DNA from: Chlorops oryzae
Lineage: Eukaryota > Arthropoda > Insecta > Diptera > Chloropidae
NCBI GenBank assembly: GCA_020466095.1
Contig: CM035806.1
Span: forward strand, 123,927,407 to 123,991,406
Reading direction: 5' to 3'
Length of the DNA stretch: 64,000 nucleotides
The notes under the pieces are model-generated. The model did no database searches, was not told the DNA's origin, and saw nothing but the letters and a program-made list of their open reading frames with translations. A program made the position numbers and the translations under genes. Shown here in pieces: positions 54,575 through 64,000 of the stretch (its first letter is position 1; each line of letters opens with the position of its first letter).

Positions 54575-57500
54575 AGCTGCATCTGCGGAGCTCCTGATCC
54601 ACCTGAGTGAAGGAGGTGAAGAGCTCATTCTCGTCCAAGAACCTTGGATCTGCAAAAACAAGGTCTGTGGACTAAATTTAAAAGGTAATAGTACCATATA
54701 CGCCAAAGGCGCAGGCAAAGTTAGGGCATGTATTATGGTGAAAGATTGCGTTAAGCACTTTTTCCTACACCATCTTAGTGATGGTGACAACGCCCTAATT
54801 GCTGTGGAGGTACAACACCGGAGTTTCTGGATTGCCTCCAACTATATGGCCTATGATGACGGTGCTACACCGCCAGGTGAACCTCTGAGGCTTATAATCG
54901 CTGAAGCGAATAAGCGAAGCCATTCCGTACTTGTTGGTGCTGATGCAAATTCACACCATACAATCTGGGGCAGCTCTGACACTAACGTTAGAGGAACTGG
55001 TCACTGATTGGCGAGTCTCCGAGGAATGCTCTCTCTCTGATCATAGGTACATTAGCTTCCAAATAGAACTCACTCCTCGGAGGGGCCAAGTTCATCTTAA
55101 CAGAAGGAAAACGGATTGGTGTAAGTACAGATCTGTCTTCGGTCAGATGATAGGGCCCCCTCCTCAAATAGACAGCGTTGAGTGCTTGGAAGATGCTGTA
55201 ACTACGTTAACCCACGCGTACAACCAGGCAAGCCTTGCTACATGCAGACCCGTTAAACCCAGGGGTCAGCCTAAACCTCACTGGTGGAGCCAACGCATTG
55301 CAGAGCTACGTAGGGAATGTAGAAAAAGCTTCAACCTAGCAAAAGCAACCAACAGCTGGGCATTGTACAAAGAAAAGCTACGGCGTTTCAAGGCCGAGAC
55401 CAGGAAGGCAAAGCATGTATCCTGGAGACACTTCTGCAACGAAGTTGAAAGCTTCGGCGAAACGGGCAGACTTCGTAAGATACTGTCATGCAATGGTGCC
55501 CAAGTTGAGTGAATCCGCACGATTAGCGGCAAATGGACAGAGTCCCATGCAGAAACGCTAGGGGCCCGCCTTGACGCGCACTTCCCGGGCAGCACGGATG
55601 CGGGGGACTATACCTTGACGCCTGTTTCTGCACCTTGGGCTCCCACTTCGGTGGCTCTGGATGAAGTGAGCCTTAAATGGGCCATTGGCTCCTTTCATCC
55701 CTTCAAATCTCCTGGCCCTGACGGCATTATACCCACCGACTTACAGGCTACTGTATCGGAGGCAATGCCGTGGCTCGTTGGCATCTTAGGGCCTGCCTTG
55801 AATTTTTCCAACTTCCGCGCCTGTGGCGCGAATCAAATGTGGTATTTATCCCCAAGGCGGAAAAGGCCAGCCAAACCTCAACGAAGGACTTTAGACCAAT
55901 CAGTCTCTCATCCTTTCTCCTCAAGACGCTAGAGCGCATCATCGACTGTCACATAAGGACTGCGACTCAGCGTACGTCCAGCAGTGCTCAACATGCATAT
56001 ACCAAGGGCCGATCTACGGAAACGGCCCTCAGCTCGTTAATGATCTACGTAGAGAAGTCTCTTCACTGCAAAGAGTACACATTGGCAGCGTTTGTAGACA
56101 TACAAGGGGCTTTTAATAATATAGACCTTATGGCTGTTATTAAAGCCCTCAACAAGATTCAGGTGGATAATAACCTGGTAAAATTTACGTACCAGCTTCT
56201 CGTTTGCAGGCACGTAAACACTTCGATGGGTAATGAGCAGGTCCGGCGAGGGACATGCCGAGGTGCTCCTCAAGGAAGCGTTCTGTCCCCTCTTCTATGG
56301 AACCTTGTGGTAGAAGACCTCCTTGGAAGACTGGCAGGATCATGTTTCAAGGTGGTGGGCTACTCCGATGACCTAGCCATTTCACTATCGGGGATTGACC
56401 CGAATACCCTTTCGGGTAGAATGACACATCCTTTCAGAATACTAGCAGCATGGTGTAACGAAAATGGACTTAATGTCAACCCGCAGAAGACGGAACTGAT
56501 GCTGTTCACAAGAAGTTACAAGCTCAGGAACTTCATTCCTCCGGTAATGGACGGGGTACCAATCAACCTCTCGAGAAAGATGAAATTCCTAGGGGTGATC
56601 TTGGACCCCAAACTCTCCTGCAACGAAAACGTGCTCGAGAGATGCCGAACGGCACAAAATGCTCTCTACAGCTGCAAACAAGCCGTTGGCAAAAGCTGGG
56701 GCTCAATCCTAGAGTCCTGATGTGGCTGTATGTGGCTGTTGTGGAGGCAATCCTTCTATACGGCGTAATGGTATGGTGGCCAGAAATTTGCAGGCAGAAA
56801 TCCCAGACACAAATAAGCCGAGTCGGACGGAGCGCAGCTCTAATGATCACGGGAGCTCTGCGCACCACTCCCACCAAGGTTCTGTTGGCCATTCTATACT
56901 GGATTCCGACAGAGCTTCTCATCAAAAGACGGGCCAAAATATCCGCAACCAGATTTAAAGTCATCGGTTGTTGGCCCTCTAGACCCATTGGCCATGCGGA
57001 CATCCTGAAAGGGGACAGTGGACTACACCATCCTTCAGACGTTTTTATCGCGAGACTTTCAGACCGTCATCCCTTATTGTCGCTGAAAGCTTATATGAAA
57101 ATATTTGTTAACTTTTTAGTAAAATTTTGCACACTGTAATTTATTGTCCATTTAAAGCCCTTTGCCTACTGTGCCTAGTTAAAATGTTTATGTATGTTGT
57201 AGTAGCTGGAAATCTACCGCAATCTTTGTCTAAATCGGTTCGCAGTACTCGCTTTCTTCCCTGTCCTGAGCATTAGCGGGAATCGAGCGCAGCTACGATA
57301 TTCAGTTGGGTTCGGACAAAGACTGCGGTAAGTCGCCAATGATTAAGCAATTAATTTAAATTTAAATTTGATCCTATTTTTATATTTTACTTGTGTTAGA
57401 AATAAACAACAACTGTAGGAAATTTGTCACAACGTCATCAAGAAGAATAAAATCAAGATAAGTTCCTCTCTGCACGACTTCGCGTTTTTGTCATTTATAA

Positions 57501-58418
57501 TCGTCGACAGGTAAGCGGATTGCAGAAGTTAAATTCGCTGTCCGACCCAAATATTACGCAGCCAGCGACACTTATAGAGAATACTGGGATAACCGAACTG
57601 ATCGTACTCCCAACTCCGTGGAGGTATTCACGGATGGCTCTAAGCTTAATTGCAGAGCTGGATGTGGAGTTTCCTCGGAGGAGCTCAACCTTAAACTAAG
57701 CTTTCGACTGCCCGACCACTGCAGTGTCTTCCAAGCAGAGGTAGCGGCAATCAATAGGGCGACCAATTAGTTTCGGGATAACAAGATTTTCCCAGAAAAT
57801 CTGTTGATTTACACGGACAGCCAGGCGGCCATAAAGTCCCTCTCGAGTGGGGTAACCACATCCAAGACAATCCGCGACTGTCGGTCGTCTCTTCAGGAGA
57901 TGACTAAGCACTCTTCGGTGACCCTGATGTGGGTACCTGGACACAGGGACATCTAAAGTAACTGTACAGCGGACGACCTTGCGAGGGACGGTACAGAACT
58001 TGATAACATTTTAACGGAGCCCGAACAAGCGCGCAGGGCACGGGCAGAGGAAGATTCTTGCCTAACTTCAAGGTTGATGTGGGTAGACCTGAACTACAAA
58101 AGGGTCAGTCAACTCCTGGCACTGGGCCGCGCCGACATAAGGCGTAAGGTCTTCCTAATCACAGGACACTGCCTAATAGGCAGACACGCAGAACGCCTTG
58201 GCGTTCCTTACAATGACTTCTGTAGAAGTTGCAGATCGGAGGAGGAAGAAGAAACGGTGAGTCACCTCATGTTCCACTGCCCGGGCTTGGCCAGGAGAAG
58301 ATCCAGGCTGCTCGGTTCTTTCTTCTTTTCCTCTCTCACTGAGGTTTCATCTGTTCGAATAAAAGGCATAGCTCGCTTCATTAATGAGTCCAAGTGGCTT
58401 CACCAAATGGGTAATTAG
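54531..58418 (+). pseudogene. LOA-type ORF2: endonuclease, RT, RNase H
   Basis: The endonuclease opens KVLQINLHHSKAASAELL (54531), then LVQEPWI and VGADANSHHTIWGSSDT. Next, near 55005, sequence coding for the end of the active site appears deleted, as the frame jumps to LEELVTDWRVSEECSLSDHR. The RT has SPGPDGIIPTDL (55702), FRPISLSSFLLKTLERI, FVDIQGAFNNIDL, GAPQGSVLSPLLWNL and YSDDLAIS where the family has Y/FADD. RNase H (57600-57970) has FTDGSK, FQAEVAAI, IYTDSQAAI and WVPGHRDI, with two in-frame stops. The tail is CRSCRSEEEEETVSHLMFHC. At least four frame changes. Confidence 0.8.
57080..57510. mobile_element. Possible solo LTR or other insertion inside LOA ORF2
   Basis: Coding similarity stops after SLKAYM (about 57098) and resumes near 57525 (RIAEVKFAVRPKYYA). 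The intervening 430 bp is AT-rich and non-coding, with an AATAAA at about 57402 and CTACCGCAATCTTTGTC / GACAAAGACTGCGGTA inverted words (57212 and 57317). LTR identity is a guess; no TG...CA boundary with target duplication was settled. Confidence 0.4.
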
Positions 58419-58514
58419 GGAGGCATGTCTTCCCATGTGGTACCACAACGGGCCCATATGAGGCCTAAGTGTGCCCCCTTAAAGGGGGCAACCACTCTAA
58501 CCTAACCTAACCTA

Positions 58515-58710
58515 CTTGTAATTGTAATTGGGAAAATTCAATTACATGTACTTGTAATTGTAATTGATTTATTTCAGTTTGCAGTCTAGTTCTTAGTTCT
58601 GCAGTTTGATTAGAGAAAAAACTAAAATTTTCATAGTAACGGGTGGGACGGTTTATTTAAATTTTCAGCACAGTTGATTTTATTATAATACTATGAAGTT
58701 GACAATACAA
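58515..58710. repeat. AATTAC simple repeat, middle part
   Basis: TTGTAATTGTAATTG units at 58515-58570, then an AT-rich stretch leading to the SINE. Confidence 0.6.
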
Positions 58711-59058
58711 GGCCGTCGGTAGTGTAGGGGTAGTGTGCTTGATTTGTAATCCAATTGATGAGGGTTTGATTCCCCACAAAGTAAGAGTTTTTTTACTCTC
58801 AAAGGCAAAAGGAGCTATTTGTCTCAAAGCAGAGCCGTGCGAGACAGATTGGCGCCTGGTCAACAACAATCCATTAATTAAACTGTTAGATGCATATTTT
58901 TGTTCAGCTTGGAGTCCCCTCCATATGGATGGAGTCTATTTTTCCTTTTTGGCTGCAGCGGTGCCTCAATGATCAATCGTAGGTTGACGGATCTTGGGTT
59001 TCCCTATGGACCTACTGACTCAATGTCATATCCACAGTTATTATTATTATTAATTATT
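58711..59058 (+). repeat. tRNA-derived SINE
   Basis: GGTAGTGTAGGGGTAGTG (A box region, 58718-58735) and GGTTTGATTCC (B box, 58763-58773) at tRNA spacing, then a non-tRNA body of about 250 bp and a (TTA)n tail at 59036-59058. The acceptor stem does not close, so it is not a working tRNA. The B box has T for C at one position. Movement would rely on a LINE. Confidence 0.7.
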
Positions 59059-59094
59059 TAATAGATGTATGTGTATATATCTAAGTAACTTTTT

Positions 59095-59175
59095 ATAATT
59101 ACAATTACAAATTTTAATTGAAGATTTTTCAATTTCAGATTGTTTGTTTTTCAATTACAATTACTTTTAATTGTT
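59095..59175. repeat. AATTAC simple repeat, right part
   Basis: AATTACAATTACAAATTTTA and TTCAATTACAATTACTTTT units. Confidence 0.55.
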
Positions 59176-61218
59176 GATGTGCCACATATTTTTGGTTAGA
59201 GTTGAAAAGATCCTCCTCCTATTATTAAAAATTCTTATGGACTCTTTATATTCTGATATTCTTTTTTTTATTTATTTGTTACCCTTTTACTTTAATATAC
59301 AAAACACTTTAATGTACATAATTTCCTTTTTAATTTAATATACAAAATTTCACTTTTAATAATTACTTGTCGATATGACATCCAATTCCCACTGCCACAC
59401 CTATTCTCAAAAATCTCACCTACTTACAACTTACGGCTAGGTTCGCCACTGCGAACTCTGCTGCTGTCTCTTATTTTGCCACCTCAGCGACCTTCCCATG
59501 CAGTCCAATTGCAATCTGCACTCTCACTTCTTCGGTAATTTGGTTGTCCCACATTTCCGCGCGTGCCGTCTTCACCTCGTTCTTGCCATGTCTGCTTACG
59601 GTAGCGTTTGTGCGTTGACCCGTATTCGTTGTGAAGCTTAATGCTTACAGTGAGCCCTCGACCATGCTGTACATGTACATGCTCACAACAGAGTGCTGCC
59701 CAATGATAAAAAAAAAATAAGTTATTTAATTGATATGTTTTCTTAAGGAAAATGAATTTAAATTTGTTCTCTAAGCCTTTTTTGTAAATATTGTTTTGAA
59801 ATCTACAAATCAATACACATATCAAATCAATCTACATAAAAGAAAAATATAACATCCATTGGATTTGTATATATTTCGGACGTTAATATTCGCCAAATAT
59901 TCGCATAAAATTTTGCGAATGCGAATACGAATGTCCAGAAATATGCGAATATTTGCAACATCACTAGTTCTAAGCATCAATAAAGAAAAGAATGTGATGA
60001 CCTCTGCTTGAAAATGTTCAAAAGTCTAGATCCCTTCCCAGTGTGCGCAAAATGGGCTATTCATTTTCAAATCCGCACTGAAAAATTCTCCTGAAATATT
60101 TAGAATTGGGATGATTACACTACACAACAAAAATCGAACTTTTTGTGTGCCTTTTAAAGATGTGCTTTATTTTTATACTTATTAACCCTCTAATGCATGA
60201 ATTTTTACTCTAGATGCACCAGAATTTTTAGTTTGCAAGCAAATGACGGCTAAACGCCAATAAGAGACCCAATGGAATGTGAACCAAAATTAAGAGTGGA
60301 CTTTTCTCGCTCTCTCTTTTTTTAGATTTTTCGGTATCGAATTGGCGATTGTGACCATTTTATTGAAATCCTCCTTAAGTCGGGATTATGGATTAGGGGT
60401 CACTGAATGTGGAAACACAAAAAAAAATTTTATTTTATTAGCCCTTAGTTAGTTAGTAACGTTCTTTAAAATTTTTGTTTATAGTACAAATGAGTTTAGT
60501 TGGCGTACTCGCTTGGGCTTCAACAACTTGTTTTAATGTCCTAAAAGTATAACAGTGAGGAATGAGGGGTTAACTGAAATTAACAATTTTAAATCAATAT
60601 TAAAATCGTACATTCGAAACGTTTCCACGAAATTTCACTGCAATATTTAGAAAAATTCAAATTTTGTTTTGCTGAAGGTTCATTTTACGGTTTGGTGTTA
60701 CAGGGTGCAACACGTAAAATGTTGCCAAATTTTTGACTGCACTTCCTGATAGTACTTCATTAATGTAGTAAGCCCCTACATTTGGTTTTGCTAGAATGTA
60801 TCGTAGTCAAATTTTATTCGATCCCGAATATTGTACCTGAGCATATACAAAGTTGCGGCATTTCTTTATTTTACTTATGGATATATCTCGTAAATGGTTT
60901 AATAATTTTTTTTCCTGTCTATCAGAAATTTTTAGCTTAATACATGGAAAAAATAACTTTGGTAACAATGGTCCGGAAAAAACTTCAGCTAGTACGTGCA
61001 AAAAATCTAAAAAATTCGACAATATTTTTAACTCATTTTATCATTTGTGGCCTATAGCTCCCAAGCCGTTACGAATTTTATAAAAAAAAACGTTTGATTA
61101 AAATGAAGGCAAAATAACACTCGACCATATCCTCGAACACACTACCTGTATCCGAGCACTCTTTGATACCGTTTTCATACACCAAAGTTGAAATTTTGTA
61201 CCCAAAATCAAAATAAAC
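59176..61218. other. No recognisable feature
   Basis: About 2 kb AT-rich. ATTCGCATA and GCGAATGCGAATACG words at 59890-59945 resemble a stretch in the MITE at 25889-26425. No gene seen. Confidence 0.4.
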
Positions 61219-62007
61219 AAGTAAGAAATCTAAAGTCGGGGAAGCCCGACTTTGAAATACCCAGCGTCCCGACATTATTGGCGCACTATGTTTTGCCTTT
61301 CCATACGAAAGTTACATAAAATTAATGTTTGTGGGCTTGACAGAGGACGGAACGTGCTAGTTCTACGCCTTATGCTTCGTGAGTGACGAAAAATCTCCAT
61401 CTGTGGGCGTGGCAGTGGGCGGGTTACATACATTTTTTTTCCTCCACCTTTCGTTCAACTTGGTCAAACTATGTTGCCAATTTGAAGCTTCTACGCCCTT
61501 TACTTCGGAAGTTACGAAAAATCTGAATTTTCTGGGCGTAGCAGTGGGCGGGCCACATAAATTTTTCCCTTAACCTTTCATTTGCCTTGGTCAACCTATG
61601 TTGCGAATTTGAAGCTTCTACGTCTTTTACTTCAGAAGTTACAAAAAATCTCCATTTGTGGGCGTGGCAGTGGTCGGGCCACAAAAGTATTTTACTGAAA
61701 ACACATTAAATTTATTTGTGGGCGTGACAGTGGGCGGATTTCTCCCACTTTTACTTAAGATCATACTCGGATCCTGATATACCTGTGTGCCAAATTTCGA
61801 CTTGGTTCGTCCAGCCGTTTCGGAGGAGATCCGAACACAGACGGACGACCAGACGGACGGACAGACGGACATGTCTAAATCGATTCAGTTTTTGATCCTG
61901 ATCAAGAATATTTATATATATATATATATATCTATATATACGGAGCTTAGTTCTGGTTGTTACAAGATTCGCACAAAACTAAAATACCCTGCTTACTCTG
62001 GGTATAA
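61219..62007 (-). repeat. Family B repeat (mini-me/DINE-like), reverse
   Basis: It begins with AAGTAAGAAATC and the hairpin AAGTCGGGGAAGCCCGACTT (61233-61252), then TACCCAGCGTCCCGAC. It continues with three tandem blocks of about 125 bp, each with TTCTACG, TTACTTCRGAAGTTAC and GTGGGCGTGGCAGTGG. The (GGAC)n-type tract lies at 61838-61870, followed by GATCCTGATCAAGAATAT, (TA)n at 61912-61938, and CTGGGTATA at the end. Confidence 0.8.
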
Positions 62008-62583
62008 AAACTGAAAATACCCTTTAAGTATGCTATAAATTCATCATCTAGCAGATCATCCCATGGATTGTTATTCAGTGTTGCAAGGTTTTTTGTTTTA
62101 CAGCATTTTTAAAGTATTTTTATTTATTTATTATTTTAAGAAAGATTTAATTTAAGAACCATCAGCTCTTCTGCACTGAGAGGTAAGGGTGTTTTTCCTT
62201 TTTCTCCGTTCAAACTTATTTATTTTTCCTTTCGGGTTGCACAATCGAATGCTTCCATGTAGATTTATTAATTGAAGAGACCGTAATTCGATGTCATGAT
62301 TGCCATTATTACCCCCCATAATGTTGGATTTCGGTTTTTTCTGCCTTCTTCCCCATCTCATTTATTTGTAATTGCCAACGTGCATAACCTTCAGACTCAT
62401 GTGACGATATTAGAATTTGCATAATTTGATTGCGGTCACCATGAATCGAATGCTGAGACTAAGTAACTTCATAAGCAAAATTTATTTTTCCAAATTTCCA
62501 GTTCCATAAATCAAGCGATTCTGTGCACATAGTTCTGGTGAAGATTCCTGCTAAAAACAAAAAAATAAATAATTAAAAAGGAA
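62008..62583. other. 5' flank of the LRR gene
   Basis: AT-rich, presumably promoter and 5' UTR of the following gene. A weak open frame on the minus strand (62152-62361) is basic and low in complexity and is not called. Confidence 0.35.
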
Positions 62584-63362
62584 ATGCAAATGAATACGTT
62601 CATCTCAATAGAAATCTATTGGTATTTAATTTTTATTCTCTTGTTAATGCCTCGACTGTGCGTCGTTCAAAAGCCGAACGTTAATCAAAACTATAACGAT
62701 GGCAGTGAACTTGAACAGTTCCATAAGAAGCACATTCAGTCGCGCTTGACGAAGTCATCGGCCGTCCAAAATTGTACTTTGAATGCATGCGAAGTACTGC
62801 ATGTTGTATCGCAACTTCTACACCTGCTCAATTCGTTTGGCTTGAGCACTTCGTATCAGCAGCAAATGCATTTGGACCATCATGTATCGACCACACCGAT
62901 AGTGTCAGCAATTTCATCGTTGGATACGGATTTTCAATTGATTAAACGTGTACGACAGATCGAATCGCGTCTGCGTTCGGTTGAGCAGCCAGTTTGGCGC
63001 TTAGCGCCTGGCAGTCAAATCGAATGGAATCACTGTACATCCGGCGTGTGCCGATGTAATCCAAATACGAAGAGCTTCACTTGCTGGAATACGAATCTAA
63101 AGTCAGTCCCGGTCACGCAAGTCATACCAATGAATATGGTCTCCATGTAAGCTGTTTTTTTTCTTTTATATGCATCAATGCTTTTTAAGCATCTCTTCCT
63201 CTCATTACTCTTTTTTAGTGATCTTTCGCGTAACTCTCTTTCTACGCTCAACAAGGACACTTTTCGAGGCTTGACACTTTTGCGTGAATTGGATTTATCG
63301 AACAATGCCTTAGATTTCCTTCCCTTTGATATATTCAAAGATCTCGATAGTTTGATACAGTT
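62584..63362 (+). CDS. 5' exons of a secreted or membrane leucine-rich-repeat protein
   Basis: Exon 1 is 62584-63146 (start ATG-CAA-ATG; a second ATG follows two codons on). The intron is 63147-63218 (GTAAGC...TTTTAG, 72 nt) and exon 2 63219-63362, ending at a GTGAGT donor with the next exon outside the window. Both junctions are phase 2. Residues about 10-28 form a signal peptide (YWYLIFILLLMPRLCVV). A helical region follows (LIKRVRQIESRLRSVEQ), then a Cys-rich LRRNT-like cap (HCTSGVCRCNPNTKSFTCW). LRRs start at the exon join (IDLSRNSLSTLNKDTF, LRELDLSNNALDFLPFDIF). Extracellular binding role inferred. I do not recognise the specific gene. Its codon use and small intron set it apart from the surrounding transposons. 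Confidence 0.82.
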
Positions 63363-64000
63363 GTGAGTAGAGATTATGAATTTCATCTAGCCAACGGAGC
63401 CTTTTTGCAAAGGCCTCAGAAGAAACTAGGAGCCTAGGAGCATTTATGGCGACTGAAGAAGTCTTTTTTTTATATAATTTTTAACTAAAAAAGGGAGTGC
63501 GGATTTTTTTGGTTGGCTGATGGGGTAACAGAAACTATTTAAATTCAACACCACAAAGTATCCATATAAATATTTTATATGTTTCCGATAACAAGTAATC
63601 CGTTCGTTCGTTTAGATATCTCCAGGAGGTTGTTAACCAGGTTTATAAGTTTTATATGAAAGTTTCTCAAAAATTAAAATATAGCAAAGGTATTTGACTG
63701 ACTTAAACTCATATGAAGACTAAAGGAATTTATTCGACAATTTAAATTTTTGAAGTTCTTATGTCGAGTTGAAGACTACGACCCTTAGGTGGTAAATTTA
63801 AATCTTCTATCTTCTAAATATATCTGTGGCAATATGGAAGAGTAACTTAAGTCGACATAAGCGAGAAATGCGTCAATGGCTTTGGAGGCTAAGGTGTATT
63901 CAATCCATTTTCAAATATCATGATTTTGTAAGAAGTTATTTGCATTTGCTTTTTAGCTTATATATGTATTTTGAAAAACTTTTGATTTAGACCAGAGGTT
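63363..64000. other. Start of a larger intron of the LRR gene
   Basis: It begins GTGAGTAG and stays open to the window end. AT-rich, no exon or element recognised. Confidence 0.55.

Larger units (their letters stand above)
52645..58514 (+). mobile_element. LOA-clade LINE, decayed
   Basis: ORF1 with a DUF4780-like domain and ORF2 with endonuclease, RT, RNase H and a C-terminal zinc motif, ending AACCTAACCTAACCTA. LOA assignment comes from the endonuclease start KVLQINLHHSKAASAELL and the presence of RNase H. It is inserted in the AATTAC simple repeat; CTTGTAATGTAATG before it and CTTGTAATTGTAATTG after it may be the target duplication. Many stops and frameshifts. Confidence 0.8.

Noticed and set aside
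58711..58785. Functional tRNA gene
   Set aside because: Acceptor stem does not close and the B box is altered; a (TTA)n-tailed SINE body follows.
59484..59825. 113-codon minus-strand ORF
   Set aside because: Low similarity to anything known and poly-Phe/Lys composition from AT-rich sequence.

Overview
This window looks like intergenic or heterochromatic DNA from a brachyceran fly, most likely a tephritid or a close relative. The inference rests on AT-rich sequence, short (about 70 nt) GT-AG introns, DINE/mini-me-like repeats with TATACCC ends and (GTCY)n tracts, and insect clades of BEL/Pao, I, LOA, RTE, Transib, hAT, Tc1, pogo-like and ISL2EU elements. No bacterial or viral operon structure is present. 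Only one host gene is convincing: the 5' end of a secreted or membrane leucine-rich-repeat protein at 62.6-63.4 kb. Almost everything else is transposable elements, many nested inside one another.

Region 1 (1-28.8 kb) is a large inverted repeat. The left arm (1-7354, running off the window) mirrors the right arm (15583-27563) across an 8.2 kb spacer that contains a 100-N gap. Each arm carries a decayed two-gene DNA transposon of ISL2EU type: a THAP/DDE transposase and, facing it, a SWIM-finger plus YqaJ-like nuclease gene with one small intron. The nuclease is broken in both arms by the same hAT element. Each arm also has a pogo-like transposase 3' fragment and a dispersed repeat (family A). 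The arms differ by about 1% and by separate later insertions. The left has a 1475-bp TIR element in the nuclease intron and a hAT at its inner edge. The right has a 537-bp MITE and a 1.77-kb CCCAAC-ended element, itself hit by a 4.0-kb foldback element with 9-bp target duplications whose arms are largely 92-bp tandem repeats.

Region 2 (29.5-41.7 kb) is an I-clade LINE (ORF1 with zinc knuckles; ORF2 with endonuclease, reverse transcriptase and RNase H) split by a nearly intact BEL/Pao retrotransposon. This BEL element has a 1860-aa ORF, a PHD finger at the N terminus, 409-bp LTRs and ATGGG target duplications. An indel-rich third LTR/gag copy at 39.3-40.1 kb looks like uncorrected assembly sequence.

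Region 3 (41.7-50.1 kb) holds a Tc1-like fragment, a 191-bp hairpin element, a Transib element with RSS-like CACAGTG ends and a nested 1.65-kb element, and a second BEL/Pao gag-pro fragment cut by an RTE/BovB-like LINE.

Region 4 (50.1-62.0 kb) has two inverted copies of a mini-me-like repeat (family B) around a decayed LOA-clade LINE and a tRNA-derived SINE, both inserted in an AATTACAATTACTTG-type simple repeat. The LRR gene follows.

Reading is by eye. Family names come from recognisable protein motifs and termini; divergence figures and repeat boundaries are approximate.
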